Of a stretch of 64,000 bases of DNA, positions 1 through 10,902 are shown piece by piece (within the stretch, counting starts at the first letter, position 1; every line of letters begins with the position of its first letter). Source of the DNA: Trema orientale (taxonomy: Eukaryota > Streptophyta > Magnoliopsida > Rosales > Cannabaceae). The position numbers were made by a program, and so were the translations under genes. Location: assembly GCA_002914845.1 (NCBI GenBank), contig JXTC01000054.1, positions 539,700 through 603,699 of the forward strand, read 5' to 3'. Under the pieces are notes generated by a model. The model did not search any database. It worked only from the letters and a program-made list of their open reading frames with translations, and had not been told where the DNA came from.

Positions 1-766
1 CGTGAATGATGTCTTCAAATATCCTCGCTGCCCTTTGTTGCAACCTCTCGAGTTTAGGCCTAGACCGACTGATCCGGGCAAAAAAACCAACGGAGGGGAA
101 GAAATCCGCAAGTTCAAAGCCTAATGATACTTCCACAGCTTCCACCAAGACCGATATGAAGTCTTTGTTGTCTTTGCTTCTCCTACCGCAGGTTGCCCGT
201 GAAATGATGCTATACATCAACATATTGATCCGCTCGGTGAGATTAATAGTCGACCCAGCATTCGAAGAAATCCATTGTATACAACTAAACACTTCTTCTT
301 CTCTAATGGGTCTGAAAGACTGAATTCTTGCCGTGCTCAAAAGCTCCTGCGTGCAAATCTTCCGGAGCTGCCTCCAATACTCACCATATGGGGCAAAGCC
401 AATGTCTGTACAGTCATATAACATGATTTCTGAAAAGAGAATCCGAGGCCTAGATGCGAAGACGACATCATGAGTTCTCATAACCTCTTTGGCAAACTCA
501 GGTGAAGAAACTACTACGGTTGGAACTTCCCCAATTCTTAGGTACATGAATGGTCCATGTTTCTGGGATAAGTCTCTGAGTTTACGATGGACTAAAGAGC
601 CAAAAAGCTGGTGTATGTTTCCAACAAAGGGTAGTTTCCATGGTCCCGGAGGAAGTTTTGAGGCTGAGCAGCTAGTTTTAGCACTTTTTAGGAGTTCTTT
701 CGTCACCATAAAAACAAAGAAGAAGAATGAGAAAAGGACTGGGAAGGAGTATAGTTGGAGCTCCAT
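1..766 (-). CDS. Cytochrome P450, CYP71D/BE-like, exon 1 (partial, runs off left edge)
   Basis: Reading the minus strand from the ATG at 766, the frame is open to base 1. It encodes about 255 residues: a hydrophobic N-terminal anchor starting MELQLYSFPV, the Pro-rich hinge LPPGPWKLP, and the C-helix motif YWRQLRKIC (WxxxR, which contacts the haem propionate in this family). Intact sister genes have a 906-bp exon 1, so about 140 bp of this exon, the intron and exon 2 (ExxR, PERF and haem-Cys motifs) lie beyond the window. It differs from its sisters just after the anchor (MVTKELLKSAK instead of MVMKILIK). A TATA box lies about 40 bp upstream. The expected product is an ER-bound monooxygenase of specialised metabolism; the substrate is unknown. 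Completeness cannot be judged here. Confidence 0.88.
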   Translation of the reverse strand, partial: MELQLYSFPVLFSFFFFVFMVTKELLKSAKTSCSASKLPPGPWKLPFVGNIHQLFGSLVHRKLRDLSQKHGPFMYLRIGEVPTVVVSSPEFAKEVMRTHDVVFASRPRILFSEIMLYDCTDIGFAPYGEYWRQLRKICTQELLSTARIQSFRPIREEEVFSCIQWISSNAGSTINLTERINMLMYSIISRATCGRRSKDNKDFISVLVEAVEVSLGFELADFFPSVGFFARISRSRPKLERLQQRAARIFEDIIH

Positions 767-803
767 GAAGAAAGTTGTTAGGCTGGATTAATAGAATTAC
801 TGC

Positions 804-812
804 CATATATAG
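804..812 (-). promoter_or_regulatory. TATA box of the P450 at 1-766
   Basis: CTATATATG on the minus strand, about 40 bp upstream of the ATG. The same TATA core, flanked upstream by GATCTT-like sequence, recurs in front of the other P450 copies, usually 75-95 bp before the ATG. Here the leader is shorter. Confidence 0.55.
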
Positions 813-969
813 AACAAGATCTTTAGTTTCAAGTTGGTGTAATCGTTGTTTTAAAAGGTTGCTATCGCTTTTTTTTTTTTTAAAAAAAGGTTGTTATCAC
901 TAAAGCAATTTGTTTGAAAGTCAGAATCGCATGACTGCTGAGAGAGTCGTGGTCAGAGTGCATAATCAG

Positions 970-982
970 CAAGTGCCAAGTG
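970..982. promoter_or_regulatory. Tandem CAAGTG (E-box-like) pair
   Basis: CAAGTG occurs twice, separated by one base (970-975 and 977-982). On the minus strand this reads CACTTG G CACTTG, about 205 bp upstream of the ATG. It fits the general bHLH consensus CANNTG. A matching pair occurs at 8035-8047, a single good copy at 24716-24721, and a good copy plus a decayed one at 35361-35372, in each case upstream of a P450 or its relic. Conservation among duplicates may only reflect shared ancestry. Confidence 0.35.
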
Positions 983-1154
983 AAAGGTTTAGAAAGTATT
1001 GAGCACCTGAACATGAGATCACCTCTTCTGCGACATGGTTACAGGCAATAGAGTTCAACAAATGTTAAGACTATGTTTAGGAAATTCAGCTAGCTAACTG
1101 ATGAAAAACAAGGTTGAGAAAGAAAAATACCACAACAAGCGAAAATATATATAT

Positions 1155-1372
1155 ACCAATCTAATTGGTATTTTTTTTTTTAGTTATACATAGGATATCA
1201 TTTTGGCCAATAAAAATTTATCATGCATATTTTTTTAAAGTAGAAAGTAAGAGAGAGAATTAGTAGTAATGATTTATGTCTTTTCATGCACCTCACTATA
1301 ACCGTTGGATCACTTTTAGATGACGATTCAACGGCTAAAAAAAAGAAAAAAAAATACTATTAGATTGACAAC
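1155..1372. mobile_element. MITE family 1, copy 1
   Basis: This short non-coding element begins CCAATCTAATTGGTA and ends in the complement (TAGATTGACAACC). Inside is a second, imperfect hairpin around CCGTTGGATC / GATTCAACGG. The same body recurs at 8822-9061, 25797-26034 and 26427-26675. TA-rich flanks are present. The transposase superfamily is not determinable by eye. Confidence 0.65.
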
Positions 1373-2234
1373 CGATATATATATATGTATATATTTTTGG
1401 AGAAAGAAAAATACCACAACAATCACAATATATATATATATATTGATACACAATAATAATTACAAAGATTATCCAAATTCTTAAATGGCATTGGTCGAAA
1501 AACACGAAACTTGAAGTACAAGGCCACCGGTTACTATCATTATACTTAATTCGCAATAATGAAAAGGACAGGATAAAATAAAATGGAATTATAGTGAAAG
1601 TAAGAGGGAGAAAAGGCCTACGATTTGTATATAAAGAAAAAGTTTAAACAATCATTTATGAGCGCAATTATTGTCACAGGCACTATCATAGTATCATTAT
1701 CATGTCATCACATGTTATTTTATTGAAAGTAGTAGTTGATGAAATGTTAGAATAGAAAGTGAATATAAACTTTATAGGGCTACAAAGAATAAATTAATTA
1801 ATTAGTAAAAGATAATGCTATCCCTAAAAATTAAAGGTATTATTGCTAATGCATTTCAACTCTAATAAAGTATTTGTCAGAAAACAGAAAGAGTTTTTTT
1901 TTTAATAATCATAAAGCTTAAAGTTGTTAAAGACATCAGAAAATGTTGCTTCAAAAAAAAAAAAAAAAGATATCAGAAAATTAAGGTTATCTACCAATTT
2001 TTTAATTTGATTTCCATTCTCCAGGTGGTGGTGTTCTTCCATGTCCTATACCTTTTTAAGATTATTTCGGCTTTTAAATTGTTGTCCCGCGTTTTGATGA
2101 CTGTTATATTCCTGCGATTTCTTTTATTCATATATTTCGGCCATATTAAGTTTACGGCGTTTATTTATATTATCTTATCGTTGTCAAGTATTTTTGTTGT
2201 TTTAATCTTCTAATGTCGTTGCTTGATATTTTTA

Positions 2235-2630
2235 TTTTGGTTTATTTAAAGGGATAATTACAAAAAAAAAAAAAAAAAATCTTGAAAGATGGCTTATTTG
2301 TAATTTTAACCATATCTTGTGGTTTGTGCAAACTTATATATCTATATCTCAAATCTCTACAAATTTGTACATTTTTTGTACAAATTTAGTGATTTGTGCT
2401 GTTTTAAGTTATTTTTTATGGATTTTTGTATTAGCTAACAAAAATAACATATTCTCAATTCAGACTGCATATTACTGAAAGATTTATTGATTAATTTATT
2501 TGCAGAAGGTATAAATTTGTAGAAATTTTAAATATAAAGGTATAATTTATGTTTAAATTTGCAAAAAAACTATATTTCAGGTTTTTATTTATTTATTTAT
2601 TTATTTTACAAAAAAACCCTTATTTTAAAT
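2235..2630. mobile_element. Long-TIR MITE (foldback), family 2
   Basis: Imperfect long inverted repeats surround an AT-rich core: the words ACAAATTTGTAC and TTAAAATTTC appear in opposite orientations in the two halves. A related element sits at 27185-27500. There is no coding capacity. The boundaries are approximate. Confidence 0.4.
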
Positions 2631-3298
2631 TGGTTTCCTTTTCATGCCAAGAGGTCGTTGTGAATATTGTTCCTCTGTTTTGCTAACATAAATATGTATA
2701 GTATAGTCTGTCATGGATTCTAAAAATTAGTCACCTGTCAAATTTTCAAAGGATGATTGGAAAAGCCACAAACAGAGATAGAAATGTCTATTAAACCTAG
2801 TTATGGTTACATAATCCAGAAAGCTCGTTTATTATACACTTTGTAATATGTCCAGATAAATAGTTTACTTATAATATATTATAATTAATGATTATTAATT
2901 AATTTTAAATTAATTAATTTGAATTTGGAGAGACAAATTTCCCAATTAAATTTAAATTCTGAATTTAAAAATAGCAGCAATTACGAGATGATTACATAGT
3001 ATAAAACGGGAAAAATATGAAAAACTAAAAACACTCTTTATTAAGAGTTTATCACGGCTAGGTTTTCATTTTAAATAATTTTAATCAATTTGATTAATTA
3101 TTTATTTATTAAATAGTCTAATAAATGCCTATTTAAAGAGAAAATCTAGCAAAAACTGCATTATTTTCTATAGAGTCTTGATAAAATAGAAAAAATAGAA
3201 GAGTGTCTTCTCATTCTCTATAGAACAAATCTTACAATCTCATATTTTGAGAATATTACACGATCACTAAGCGTGAGTTTAAGAAAGCTGTTCGTAAT

Positions 3299-5408
3299 TG
3301 TAATAACCCAGTTTTTACAAGGTCAAAATGGTCTTTTGACCAGGAAAAAAAAAAAAAAAAGGGGGAAATTTTTTTTTTTTTTTTTTTTTTTCTCTCTTTC
3401 TTTTCTTTTCTTCTCTCCCGTCAAACTCTCTCTCTCAGCTCACTCTCTCCCTCTGTTTTCTCTCTCGGCCGAGGAACGACCGAAGCACGCCGCCGCCTCC
3501 GGCCTTCGTTCGCTGCTCCAGCCGCCGGCGTCGACTCGCCTCGCCACGCCGTAGCTCCGCCGGCCGCCAGCCACCGCCGCCGAGGCCCCAGTCGCCAGAA
3601 AACACCACTTTTGCCGTTTTGACCCATTTCGGATTTTTGGCCGCCGGCGAAGATTCCAGCCGCCATTTCGCTTGAAACCGGTCCCGTTGGATTCGTATCG
3701 TCGCAAGAGTCGTCAAGGTATATATATCTCAACTCTATTTTGCCCAAATCAAAAGTTGCCATTTTTGGATATTTTGAGTTTTTAATTTTAGTTTTCGATC
3801 CGGCCGTCAGATTGTGTTTTTGACCTCATATTTGGAATGTACTCGGAAAATAGAGAAGTTTGATATATATATTGTGTTATTTGGTGATCGGCACGAAAAT
3901 CACGATCGGACGGTCGAGATTTTGTCTCGTTTTGCGTGCCACCGGTCCGGTGTGGGTCCGGGCCCGAATTGGACGATTTGGATGTCTAACCTAGCTATTT
4001 TGGGTGTTAGGAATTCAACGAAGAGGTCCCTTCGTGGAATTGAAGCTCCGGTGAGAAGTTGATTTTTCGTAAGAAGACGATCGAGGGTTCGGAATTGGTT
4101 CCCGACCCTCCGGGTGATCGTCAACGACGCCTCGAGGACTCGATAGCGTGGTATCGCTATTTCGGTCGAGGTAGGGACTCAATTACCTCTGTTTTATATC
4201 GTTTTCGAGTAAAACTTATTTTCTGCAACATATGTGAACAAATGTGATTTTTAGACGATTTAAATATATGTGATGGGAATTGATTGTGTGATGGATATGC
4301 TGTATTGCTCTGGGAATTTTCTGAGTGCAGGTTATTTTGGGTATATTACAAATAGGGCCGTTATGCTGCCCGTTTTCCTATAAAACCCTATTATCTATGT
4401 TCTACTGAAAAACCAGAGTACAGTAGTTTTTACACTTCAGTTCTGTATTGCACGTGTCATAGGATCATACATGAGCACCATGTTAGCATCGTGGGTTTAC
4501 AGTGTGGCGCTGCGTGCCCCACCATCGGTGCAGAGTCCGTAAACCCGCGCGGGGTTTGTTACTTCTGATTACCTCCTCATTGGTAGGCGTAGGTAATACG
4601 GTTGCCCCTCCAGGTTTGGTAGGCGTAGGTAATACGGTTGCCCCTCCAGGTAATACGGTGTCCCCTCCGGGTATAGACTTAGGTGTCAGGCAGGCTGTTA
4701 GGCATACTTAGTGCCATCATCCTGAGTTCCACAGATGAGAGGATGAGAGCTCATGGGTATGGGTTGATTTATGTCATGTGCATATGGATTGATTGGTTTT
4801 GATTATACTGCTTTATATATATATATATATACATATATGGAGTTCCGGTTTGGATTATATATGTATGTATGTTTTGGACTAAACTAACCATGCAGGAATT
4901 TTCCATCACTTAAATATTTTCGATCGAGGTAATTATTTTCCTACTAGGCATTGTATGCTCACCCCCCCTACCTTCCTCCTCAGGTGGTGTTCAGTGCGAT
5001 CTCGGTGATCAAGAGGAGTAAGAGGCCATCTTGACTGTAGTTCGTTTCTTGGTAATACTAGAAGTCCACTGTTGTGGTGTTGGACTGTTTGAATTTTGTA
5101 TTAGCATTAAACCAAGATTACTACTTTCTAATTTGTCTGTGAACTTATGTATGCCACCCTGCTATTGGATAATTATTGTGGATGATGATGATGCTTGGAC
5201 TTATATTTGATTCTAATTATTGTTCGGTCTATGTTTAATGGTGTATACGAACTGTGGGAGAGGTTCACGGGATGAAATTCTAAATATTTTATTATAATGG
5301 ACTGTTTACAAAACTCAAACTTTTTAGACATTTTTCAAATAAATCAAGGAATTTCTCATCTTTGTGAAATTCTCCTTCTGCCACTGGCCTGGGTTTTGGG
5401 TCGTGACA
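3299..5408 (+). mobile_element. Solo LTR, family A (2.1 kb), TSD GTAAT
   Basis: The element starts TGTAATAACCC and ends TCGTGACA, so it has the TG...CA ends of an LTR. It is flanked by a perfect 5-bp duplication, GTAAT (3294-3298 and 5409-5413). No gag or pol lies beside it, which makes it a solo LTR left by recombination between two LTRs. A CT-rich stretch followed by a strongly GC-rich, CpG-rich stretch (about 3400-3720) ends in a GTATAT donor-like site and resembles a promoter and leader. Open frames in that stretch are compositional. Related copies lie inverted at 17867-19723 and 36685-40392. Confidence 0.85.
4582..4670 (+). repeat. 36-bp minisatellite inside the solo LTR
   Basis: Two full units starting GGTAGGCGTAGGTAATACGG (at 4582 and 4618) and a truncated third (from about 4648) give a period of 36 bp. 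The same place in the other two family-A LTRs holds different short repeats (about 18200-18340 and 37550-37730), so this LTR segment is prone to expansion. Confidence 0.75.
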
Positions 5409-5648
5409 GTAATACCCATAAGTTCATACATTATTTTGGAGACTTGGCTTGGAAGATCGTGATTTAAAAGACATGAAAGTTAGGATCGACGGACAGAATT
5501 CAAAATGTATCATATCTCGTTTTTCTTTTAATTTTCTATTTTATATAATTAATACTATGTACTCATATAGTCAATTGTTTAAAAAAAAATTAATTTTCTT
5601 AGATCGATCTTCCACTGCAAATTCGATTTTTCAAAACCAACACAAACA

Positions 5649-6084
5649 ACATACCAGTGCACGTTCTCCTTCCAGCATCAAATGGGATAAACACAAAATT
5701 ATTGTCCTTGAAGTAAATAGAGCTATCTAGGAACCTCTCTAGTATAAAACTTTTGGGTTCAGTCCAATATCTAGAATCTCTTCCAATTGCTCATATGATC
5801 TTGATTTTGGCAGGTATCTCAGAACCATTAATCTCACACTTCTCTTTACTTTCTCGTGGCAGTAAAAAGGGAAGAGAAGGATGTAATCTCACGGTCTCTT
5901 TCACAACTGAATTTAAGTATTTCATCTCACTAAGTCCTTTCCCATTAGCTGATCATCCTTTTTCGCTAAAGACTTCTCTCACTTCTTCTTGTGCTTTTTC
6001 CATTACTCTTGGATTCTCTATCATTTCTGCCATTGCCCAATCCACTGTGGTAGCTGATGTCTGAATCCCAGCACTAAATATGTC
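5649..6084 (-). pseudogene. P450 exon-2 relic (truncated, stop codon)
   Basis: On the minus strand an exon-2 start after an AG acceptor (DIFSAG...) is recognisable at 6084. It runs through the K-helix (VKETVRLHP) to the haem region and breaks off just after the haem Cys at about 5649. An in-frame TGA follows the FSEKG segment (about 5955). The I-helix acid is Gln (GIQTS instead of GIETS), and several frameshifts follow. No exon 1 is found upstream, although upstream-type flank sequence is present at 7860-8090, so exon 1 has been lost between them. Confidence 0.85.
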
Positions 6085-7411
6085 CTGAAAGTTAGTATAT
6101 AATCGATTTTGTAAGTAATTGATGATATCAACTTGCTTTACAAGTTGCATAATTTATAAGGATGGTTAAAAAATAAAATTGTGTTAAAACCATACCAAAT
6201 TTTGTTTTCCTTGGATAATCATTACCGATGCGAAAAACTTATACATATCGATATACGCATGTGCACACACATATATATATATGGAGGACTTCTCAATGGT
6301 TATAATTTTTTTGTGACCATGAATGGATACTAAAAAAAATAGTGATAGCATTAAATTTTTTTGATGGTGATAAATAGCATTAAATTTTTTTGGCCAACCA
6401 CCAAACTAATCACCACCGTAGGATATAGATCTGACGGCTTAAACTATTGTAACCATCCATGGGTAAATACTGTTGTAACTATTAAACCAAACCCATATAT
6501 ATATATATATATGGGTGATGTTTCAATAGGTATTTTTGTTTTCAGTCCATGGATGGGTAAGTTTGACTAATTTAGAAATAAACTTACAATAACAAGTCAT
6601 CTCATTCAATATATTAATTTCTAATTCTTTTTTTTTTTTTGAAAATTTAATTTAAAGTTTAATTTTTTAATTACCTTTAATTACCTAATTTTGGGTTGAA
6701 TCTAATTTTTGAGTTGATTGTATAGTGCGAGGAAGATGATGGATTGATGCCAATGAGTATTACATGAAAGGAAATGGTGTTCCTTGAAACCGACAAACTA
6801 ATGAAACCAAACTATATAGTTTCATCTATTTTTTATTTAGTTATAATTCTAAATTTTGTCACCGTTGGTCTGATTTAGTATGTGATTTCAATACAAAATC
6901 CTTCAAACTAAATTAATTTTTATAACTTTTAAGTATCTATTTATATAAGGTCTCTCTTTTTTTTTTGGGTTAAACATCATAATTTTTATTATATAGTTTC
7001 TCTTTTAAGTATGTGGTATTTTTTTATTGGATGTATCCAAAATTCATTTTACATCTCATCTCATCTTACCTCACTATCTCTCACTCCTCCCTCCCATATG
7101 TTTTATTTAATTGTGGTGTACTAGTTGCACTAATTTTTTTCTATCAGTACTAGTTCTATTTTAACTTAGCTTTTGTAATATATTTTCCTTAAAATTTGAC
7201 TTTAAAGATTGGTCGAGTTGCAACAATTTTATAAGCATGTGTTTATTTTAATTTTTGATTTTGTGGGGTATATTTTCTTTAAACACTCATAACGAAGTAA
7301 AATGCATAGTGATAAAACCAAATTATAGTCCAAGATAGCGTAATTTTCATATTATGAGTAAGTTTCTTTTTCAAATAACAACAAATGAATAAAGCAACTA
7401 TATTGAAAGAA
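6085..7411. other. Intergenic, AT-rich; intron and upstream remains of the relic, no gene
   Basis: The first 130 bp resemble the P450 intron (pyrimidine tract, TTGATATCA word). At about 6270-6512 there are inverted, TA-flanked sequences (ATATATATGG ends) that may be a decayed MITE. The rest is AT-rich with no recognisable coding sequence. Confidence 0.4.
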
Positions 7412-7773
7412 AATTTGTTTTAAAAAAAAATTGTGCGTGAAACAGCTTAAAAATTTGTACATCTTTTGTTGTTTTTTTTTCCATTGGGGTACATTGGGAT
7501 TATTAAGTATTTTTCACTAGTTTCATTTTCTTATATATAAAAAAAATAAAAAAAAATAAAAAAATTTACCAACTCGTCAATTTAAAAAAAAGGGTGGGTA
7601 ACTTGACGAGTTCGTCAATTTTTTTATTTTATTTTTATTTTTTTTATATATAAGAAAATGAAACTAGTGAAAAATACTCAATAATCCCAATGTACCCCAA
7701 TGAAAAAAAAAACAACAAAAGATGTACAAATTTTTAAGCTGTTTCACGCACAATTTTTTTTTTAAAACAAATT
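7412..7773. repeat. Near-perfect 180-bp inverted repeat (long hairpin)
   Basis: The left arm (7412 to about 7593) and right arm (about 7606 to 7773) are reverse complements with only a handful of differences and indels. They are separated by a loop of roughly 20 bp around AAAAGGGTGGGTAAC. Landmarks: TTGTGCGTGAAACAGC on the left matches GCTGTTTCACGCACAA on the right; CATTGGGGTACATTGGGA and AACTCGTCAA are also mirrored. There is no coding. It could be a foldback transposon or a recent inverted duplication. If transcribed it would form a long double-stranded hairpin. Confidence 0.85.
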
Positions 7774-8821
7774 AAACACTTTTTTAAGCTGTACAAATAA
7801 CCACTTTTTAGGAGTATGTACATCACCATATTAAACACAAAGTGTTTGGGTTTAAGCTAGTCTTTATTCTTTTCCCCCGCATGGCCGCATATATAGAAGA
7901 TCTTTTGTTTCAGATTCGTGCACTTGTTATTGTAATGGTTATTTTCATGGAGCAATTTGTTTGAAGGTGAAACTGGCATGACTTGTCTCCTCTTAATGGG
8001 ACAGAGTTCTGGTTAAACTAAGAGGTCCAATCAGCAAGTGCCAAGTGGAAAGGTTAGGAAATACTAAGCACCTATACATGAGACTAATTATTCAATCACA
8101 TAATTATAAGCAACTGCTCTCTAATTTTACTGCTTGATATATGGACTTAATTATGATAGCTGCTATATTTTTAGAATATAAAAGGTGATAATAGAATTCA
8201 CGTCTCAAGAAGTTACACTAAAAAATATAAAAAAGAGTGCATTTAGAATACAACAGAGTTTAAGAAGTTTCAAGAGTGTTGAAGAAATTCAGCTGGCTAT
8301 ATTAACTCATGAAAAACAAGGAAGAATTCACACAAAGAGCAAAAAGAAAATAGTTATAAAGAATATCTAAATTCTTGCATGATAGAGATCGAATAAAAAA
8401 AATGAAACTTTGGCAATAAAGAAGACGACAAGAAAAAGTAAGATTGAATTATAATTAACTAAGGGAGAGAAAAAGCATATGATTTTAATATGACGAAAAA
8501 ATCCTAATGAACAATTAATTGTATGGCCAGTTAATTACAACTATTGTTATAGGCCTTATCATGATAGCGAATACATATAAAACTTTGTAAAGCTAAAAAA
8601 AATTAATTACTTGCAAATAGTAATGCAGCCACTAACAATTGAAGGTATTGCTAATACATTTCAACCGAATAAAGCACTTGTGCAAGTCACATTATACTTT
8701 TTTAATTAAGGACGAATCCAGCTCCTTCACAAAAATCAGAAAAAGTATTTTTCACGATTATAAATAAAGCTCAATGTTGTTAAAGATGATCAGATAATAA
8801 AGATTTTATATATTGAGATAA
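7774..8821. other. Orphaned P450 upstream region, no gene
   Basis: Sequence at 7860-8090 matches the upstream DNA of the intact P450s: a TATATAGAAGATC core near 7893, an ATGACTTGTCTCC word and a tandem CAAGTG pair at 8035-8047. It is therefore the promoter remnant of the relic at 5649-6084, whose exon 1 is gone. The 8185-8370 open frame has no recognisable protein. Confidence 0.55.
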
Positions 8822-9061
8822 GGGCATCAATCTAATAGGGTTTTTTTTTTTTTTACCTACACATAGGTATCATTTTGGCCAATAAAAATTTATTGTGCAT
8901 ATTTTTTTATTGTAAAAAGTATGAGAGAGAAATAGCATTAATGATGTACGTCTTTTAATGCATTTCATTATAGTCGTCGGATCATAATGATGATCCAATC
9001 ACTAAAAAAAAAAAACCTACACATAGGTAAAAAAAAAAATATACCTACTAAATTGGCAACC
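8822..9061. mobile_element. MITE family 1, copy 2
   Basis: Starts GGGCATCAATCTAATAGG and ends AAATTGGCAACC (inverted). It carries the family's internal CATTTTGGCCAATAAAAAT and AGAGAGAAA words and an internal inverted GGATCAT/ATGATCC. It is about 240 bp and non-coding. Confidence 0.75.
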
Positions 9062-10902
9062 TAAAGATACTCGTTTGGACAAATGCTTGCTACGCTATAC
9101 AATTAACCCCTGATCTTAGGAATTAACAGAGCCAATACTCAGTAGTAGTAATACAAGCTTTTGAAAACTGCTTCAATGCTCTGATATTCTAAGTTATTAT
9201 TCCCTTCATATTCATGTTCTCCGTTTCTTAATGTATATTTGTTATCAGTTTGCTCTTTTTTTATTTTTTATTTTTTCATGTTGACGTTGACGTTTCCTAG
9301 TTGATGTCAGGTCTTTAAGGTTTGTTTTCATATTATTTCGTCCAGAACCAGGATCAATTCTTAACTTTTCCTCATATGCTTTGAAATTTGCCATCCTAGT
9401 ACCCCATAAAATGTTGTCCCAATGTGGCCTTTGAGTTTTCAAATTTCGTACCTAGTACTCGACGTTAGGTTTTTCATGGAGCCAAATCCTCTGTCTAAAT
9501 TGTCTGTCTCATTCCCTGTCTGACAAATAATAGTATGACACGTCATTACAAAACATGTGCCTCTCAATTCAGGTCTTCTAACGGAAAAAGCTCCGTTTAA
9601 CCATTAAATGCTTAAAAAAAAAATCCAAAACGTGCAGCCTCACTACACACCAGACTCGAGTAGCTTTGTCAGTACAGGACCACCGTACAACCTACTGTTC
9701 CCAACCCCAAAGGCTACATGAAAATGGCTTTAAAAAATGGTAGATTTACAGGTTTTTTTTTTTTTTTTTTCTTTTCTCCTTTTCTTCAAAGTCTTCATTT
9801 TTCCTCCTTGCATCTCTCAAGTTCGAAGTCTTCATTGGTTTTTTACGAATATATTCAACATAATGATGGTAAAACAAAGAAGCATTCATATGTATTATTC
9901 CATCTCAGATCCATCTGTCCTGAAAGTTGAACTCCAATCCCTATCCCATCCACCCACTCACTGAGCTAACCCCACCCCAGTGAGCTTTTGTTTTCTATTG
10001 TTATTCGTATTTAGTGTTTCCTCAATGTATGTGATATCGTTTATAAAATACTTGCGTCGTTTCTTGATATTATTGTTCTGGTCTTCTTAAATTTGTCACC
10101 TTATAAAACTAATGAAGAGTCAGTTCGATTATACTTTGCTATCATAAAGACGAAAAAAAAAAGGAGCAAATAAGTAGTGGTCGAAGCAATTAGTAATTGA
10201 TTTCTGATGATAAGAAAGAGAAAAGCAGGGGAAACTTAAAAGAAAAACAGAGGAAAATTTTGCCAAATTTCTAGTAAAGAAAAATTAAGTTTTGTTCAAA
10301 ACTAGAAAATTTCTAGTAGACAATTAATAATTTTTTTCCCTAGTGGAAAATTACTAGTTCTTTTACACTTGGAACCAATTTGAAGCAATTTGCACCTAAT
10401 TTTGTAGGACATCATCAACAATTGTAGAGTGTGCAATTTCTCTGCTTGTAAAAATTTCAGAGGATGATAGGAAAGACACAGAGGTAGAAAGGTCTATTAC
10501 ACCTACTTATGGTAGTATAATCCATAAAGATACTAAATCCTTCCTGTCTTCAAGCTTAGATTACTCTTTTTGTTTCCCATTTAAAAAAAAAAAAATGTTC
10601 TTTTGAAAAAGATGGGGAAAAAAAAAATCAAAGAAACACTAGTAAGATTTCTAACAATTGCCACTTAAGGACACCTGTAGAATAACTATGAAGAAAGGAT
10701 GAAGCATTGCATAGTGTTTAGAATTCAAATGATACTACATATAATACATGCTTTTACATGGTTTTCAAAGCAAATAATGCTTGACTTCACTGAATCAACT
10801 TGTGACTTCCATACTCTCTGTTTTTGGTAAAAGGATGATATAAATTAAGATACAGCTGCTTTATTTGCAATTTTCGCTTTCCAAATGACACCTTACCTCA
10901 TC
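9062..10902. other. Intergenic, no confident gene; 3' flank of the next P450
   Basis: The 9240-9960 part is less AT-rich and unlike the P450 flanks. A minus-strand frame at 9245-9442 could be a scrap of a protein but is not recognisable. About 10000-10900 resembles the conserved downstream flank of other P450 copies (TACAGCTGCT just after the stop, and the block with TATCGTTT/GTCGTTTC words). Confidence 0.4.

Larger units (their letters stand above)
813..3298. other. Upstream/intergenic DNA, no gene seen
   Basis: This is AT-rich DNA upstream of the first P450. It holds a tandem CAAGTG pair (970-982), MITE copy 1, a block at about 2010-2225 with repeated T-rich and TCGTT-type words that recurs upstream of other P450 copies, and a long-TIR MITE. 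The open frames at 1335-1556 and 2007-2213 are low-complexity and show no recognisable protein. Confidence 0.5.

Noticed and set aside
3421-3762. Three overlapping minus-strand frames and one plus frame in a GC-rich stretch
   Set aside because: They lie within the solo LTR, are Arg/Gly/Ala-rich from CpG composition, show no domain, and the other LTR copies do not keep them open.
9245-9442. 65-residue minus-strand frame with a protein-like composition
   Set aside because: No motif or homologue recognised, no start context or neighbours; kept only as a remark in the region entry.
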